Positions 4,152 to 5,012 of a DNA stretch of 5,012 nucleotides are shown piece after piece. The stretch is from Actinomycetales bacterium (GTDB lineage: Bacteria; Actinomycetota; Actinomycetes; Mycobacteriales; Mycobacteriaceae). How positions within the stretch are numbered: the first letter of the stretch is position 1; each line of letters begins with the position of its first letter. The notes below the pieces were generated by a model that was not told the origin of the DNA, did no database searches, and saw only the letters and a program-made list of their open reading frames with translations. Made by a program: the position numbers and the translations under genes. The DNA lies in contig DUOR01000427.1 in NCBI GenBank assembly GCA_012838715.1, forward strand, positions 1-5,012, in the 5' to 3' direction.

Positions 4152-5012
4152 GTGAGCCACGCCCACCTCCCGCCCCAGTACGCCCCCGAGCTGGCGCCCG
4201 CCGCGAACCGCCCGCAGGCGCCGCGCGCGCTGTCCATCGCCGGCACCGACCCCACGGGCGGGGCGGGGCTGCAGGCGGACCTGAAGTCCTTCTCCGCGCA
4301 CGGCGCCTACGGGATGGGCGTGGTCACCGCGCTGGTCAGCCAGAACACCCACGGCGTCCGCGACGTCCACGTCCCGCCGACGGAATTCCTGCGCAGCCAG
4401 CTCGACGCGGTGTCCGACGACGTCACCGTTGACGCCGTGAAAATCGGGATGCTTTTCGACGCCCCGATCATCGGCGAAGTGACCGACTGGCTCGGCGCCG
4501 TGCGAGGTGCGGGGGCCGGGGAGGGCGCCGTGGGAGGTGCGGACGCCGGAGACGGGGCCGGGGACGGGACTCGGGTTGATGCTCGGGCTTCGGCCGCGGC
4601 CGTGGCGGGGGCCGCCGCGGCGCCGCTCGTGGTGCTCGACCCGGTGATGGTCGCGACCTCCGGAGACCGCCTGCTGCGCGCCGAAGCCGAGGAAGCGCTG
4701 CGCGGGATGCTGCGCCACGTCGACCTGGTCACGCCGAACATCCCGGAACTGGCGGTCCTCGCCGGCGCCGAACCCGCCGCCACCATGGCCGACGCCATCG
4801 GACAGGCGCGCGCCGTCGCCGCCGAACACCAGGTGAAGGTGCTGGCCAAGGGCGGTCACCTCGACGACGGCGTCGTCGCCGACGTCCTCGTCCACCCCGA
4901 CGGCCGCACCGACGAATTCCACGCCCCGCGCGTCGACACCGCCAACACCCACGGCACCGGTTGCTCGCTATCGGCCGCGATCGCCGCCCTGTGGCCGCGC
5001 ACCGGCGGCCCC
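4152..5012 (+). CDS. thiD: Hydroxymethylpyrimidine (phosphate) kinase ThiD, cut by window edge
   Basis: ThiD phosphorylates HMP and then HMP-P to HMP-PP for thiamin synthesis in the cytosol. 287 residues are seen with no stop before the window end. Ribokinase-like fold motifs: ALSIAGTDPTGGAGLQADLKSF (26-47), VVTALVSQNTHGV (57-69), VKIGML (96-101), VVLDPVMVATSG (160-171), VTPNIPEL (193-200), VLAKGGH (230-236) and NTHGTGCSLSAAIA (265-278), which holds the GTGC anion hole with catalytic C271. GTG 4152 is chosen from the ribosome-binding site and riboswitch spacing; it gives a 24-residue non-conserved N-terminal tail. Residues 118-157 are a Gly/Ala/Asp-rich insertion absent from typical ThiD, partly made of 10-residue repeats. 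It lies between the helix ending TDWLGAV and the strand VVLDPVM, away from the main motifs. Expression is under the TPP riboswitch. A C-terminal fusion partner, seen in some relatives, cannot be excluded. Confidence 0.95.
   Translation, partial: MSHAHLPPQYAPELAPAANRPQAPRALSIAGTDPTGGAGLQADLKSFSAHGAYGMGVVTALVSQNTHGVRDVHVPPTEFLRSQLDAVSDDVTVDAVKIGMLFDAPIIGEVTDWLGAVRGAGAGEGAVGGADAGDGAGDGTRVDARASAAAVAGAAAAPLVVLDPVMVATSGDRLLRAEAEEALRGMLRHVDLVTPNIPELAVLAGAEPAATMADAIGQARAVAAEHQVKVLAKGGHLDDGVVADVLVHPDGRTDEFHAPRVDTANTHGTGCSLSAAIAALWPRTGGP
4494..4553 (+). repeat. 30-bp in-frame tandem repeat inside thiD
   Basis: Two 30-bp units, 4494-4523 and 4524-4553, agree at 25 of 30 positions and encode GAVRGAGAGE and GAVGGADAGD. 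A degenerate third unit follows (GAGDGTRVDA), sharing GGGGCCGGGGAC-like sequence. The period is a multiple of three, so copy-number change would keep the frame. It forms the first half of the ThiD insertion. Confidence 0.8.
4511..4575 (+). other. Two consecutive G-quadruplex motifs in the thiD coding strand
   Basis: Runs of at least three G occur at 4511-4515, 4518-4521, 4523-4525 and 4532-4534 (loops of 2, 1 and 6 bases), then at 4554-4557, 4560-4563, 4566-4568 and 4573-4575 (loops of 2, 2 and 4). Both sets fit the classical G3+N1-7 rule on the mRNA-sense strand. Folding is not shown by sequence alone. Confidence 0.5.

Noticed and set aside
3773..4432. 219-codon plus-strand open frame over the tRNA, riboswitch and thiD start
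   Set aside because: It crosses a tRNA gene and an RNA aptamer and runs out of frame with thiD; no real protein features.
4056..4952. 298-codon minus-strand open frame opposite thiD
   Set aside because: Antisense to the riboswitch and thiD; its Gly/Val/Arg/Asp-rich sequence is what the complement of GC-biased codons gives.

Overview
The window comes from a GC-rich actinobacterium. Third codon positions are strongly G/C in the real genes. The PhoH protein reads like the mycobacterial/corynebacterial PIN-PhoH type, there is a DUF1707 protein (an actinobacterial family), and several start codons sit directly at predicted transcription starts, as is common in this phylum. Corynebacterium or a close relative is my best guess, but no sequence here proves the genus.

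Layout, left to right. (1) Positions 1-488, minus strand: the N-terminal 162 residues of an FAD-dependent monooxygenase of the Baeyer-Villiger/FMO-like group, cut by the window edge. (2) Positions 567-1991, minus strand: a PIN-domain plus PhoH-ATPase protein (PhoH2 type), with two short GC-rich hairpins in the 78-bp gap before the monooxygenase gene. (3) Positions 1992-2208: a divergent control region with inverted repeats and candidate promoters for phoH (minus) and the next gene (plus). (4) Positions 2209-2835, plus strand: a DUF1707 protein with a LiaF-like C-terminal domain. (5) Positions 2832-3488, minus strand: a TetR-family regulator, convergent with the previous gene, the two stop codons sharing a CTAG. 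(6) Positions 3489-3773: no gene. The first ~200 bp after the tetR start are GC-rich with nothing I can support, followed by a short AT-rich tandem repeat and a strong terminator. (7) Positions 3774-3848, minus strand: tRNA-Asn(GTT) with encoded CCA, with its own promoter (3906-3934) and the terminator at 3729-3768. (8) Positions 4070-4148, plus strand: a TPP riboswitch that leads directly into thiD (4152 to the window end), which encodes HMP/HMP-P kinase of thiamin biosynthesis.

The genes do not form one pathway; the window is a mosaic of small independent transcription units. The only clear functional circuit is thiD under thiamin pyrophosphate control: the predicted transcript begins at the first base of the riboswitch and the ribosome-binding site lies within its 3' end. 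The other regulatory guesses are inference from position and symmetry: a palindrome over the tetR -10 box, a palindrome just upstream of the DUF1707 -10 box, and an inverted repeat over the phoH -10 box.

I see no CRISPR array, insertion sequence, phage or defence island. The most unusual items are a 40-residue low-complexity insertion in ThiD built from 30-bp tandem repeats that also carry two G-quadruplex motifs, and a possible tiny ORF in front of phoH that ends in TAATG at an internal phoH ATG.
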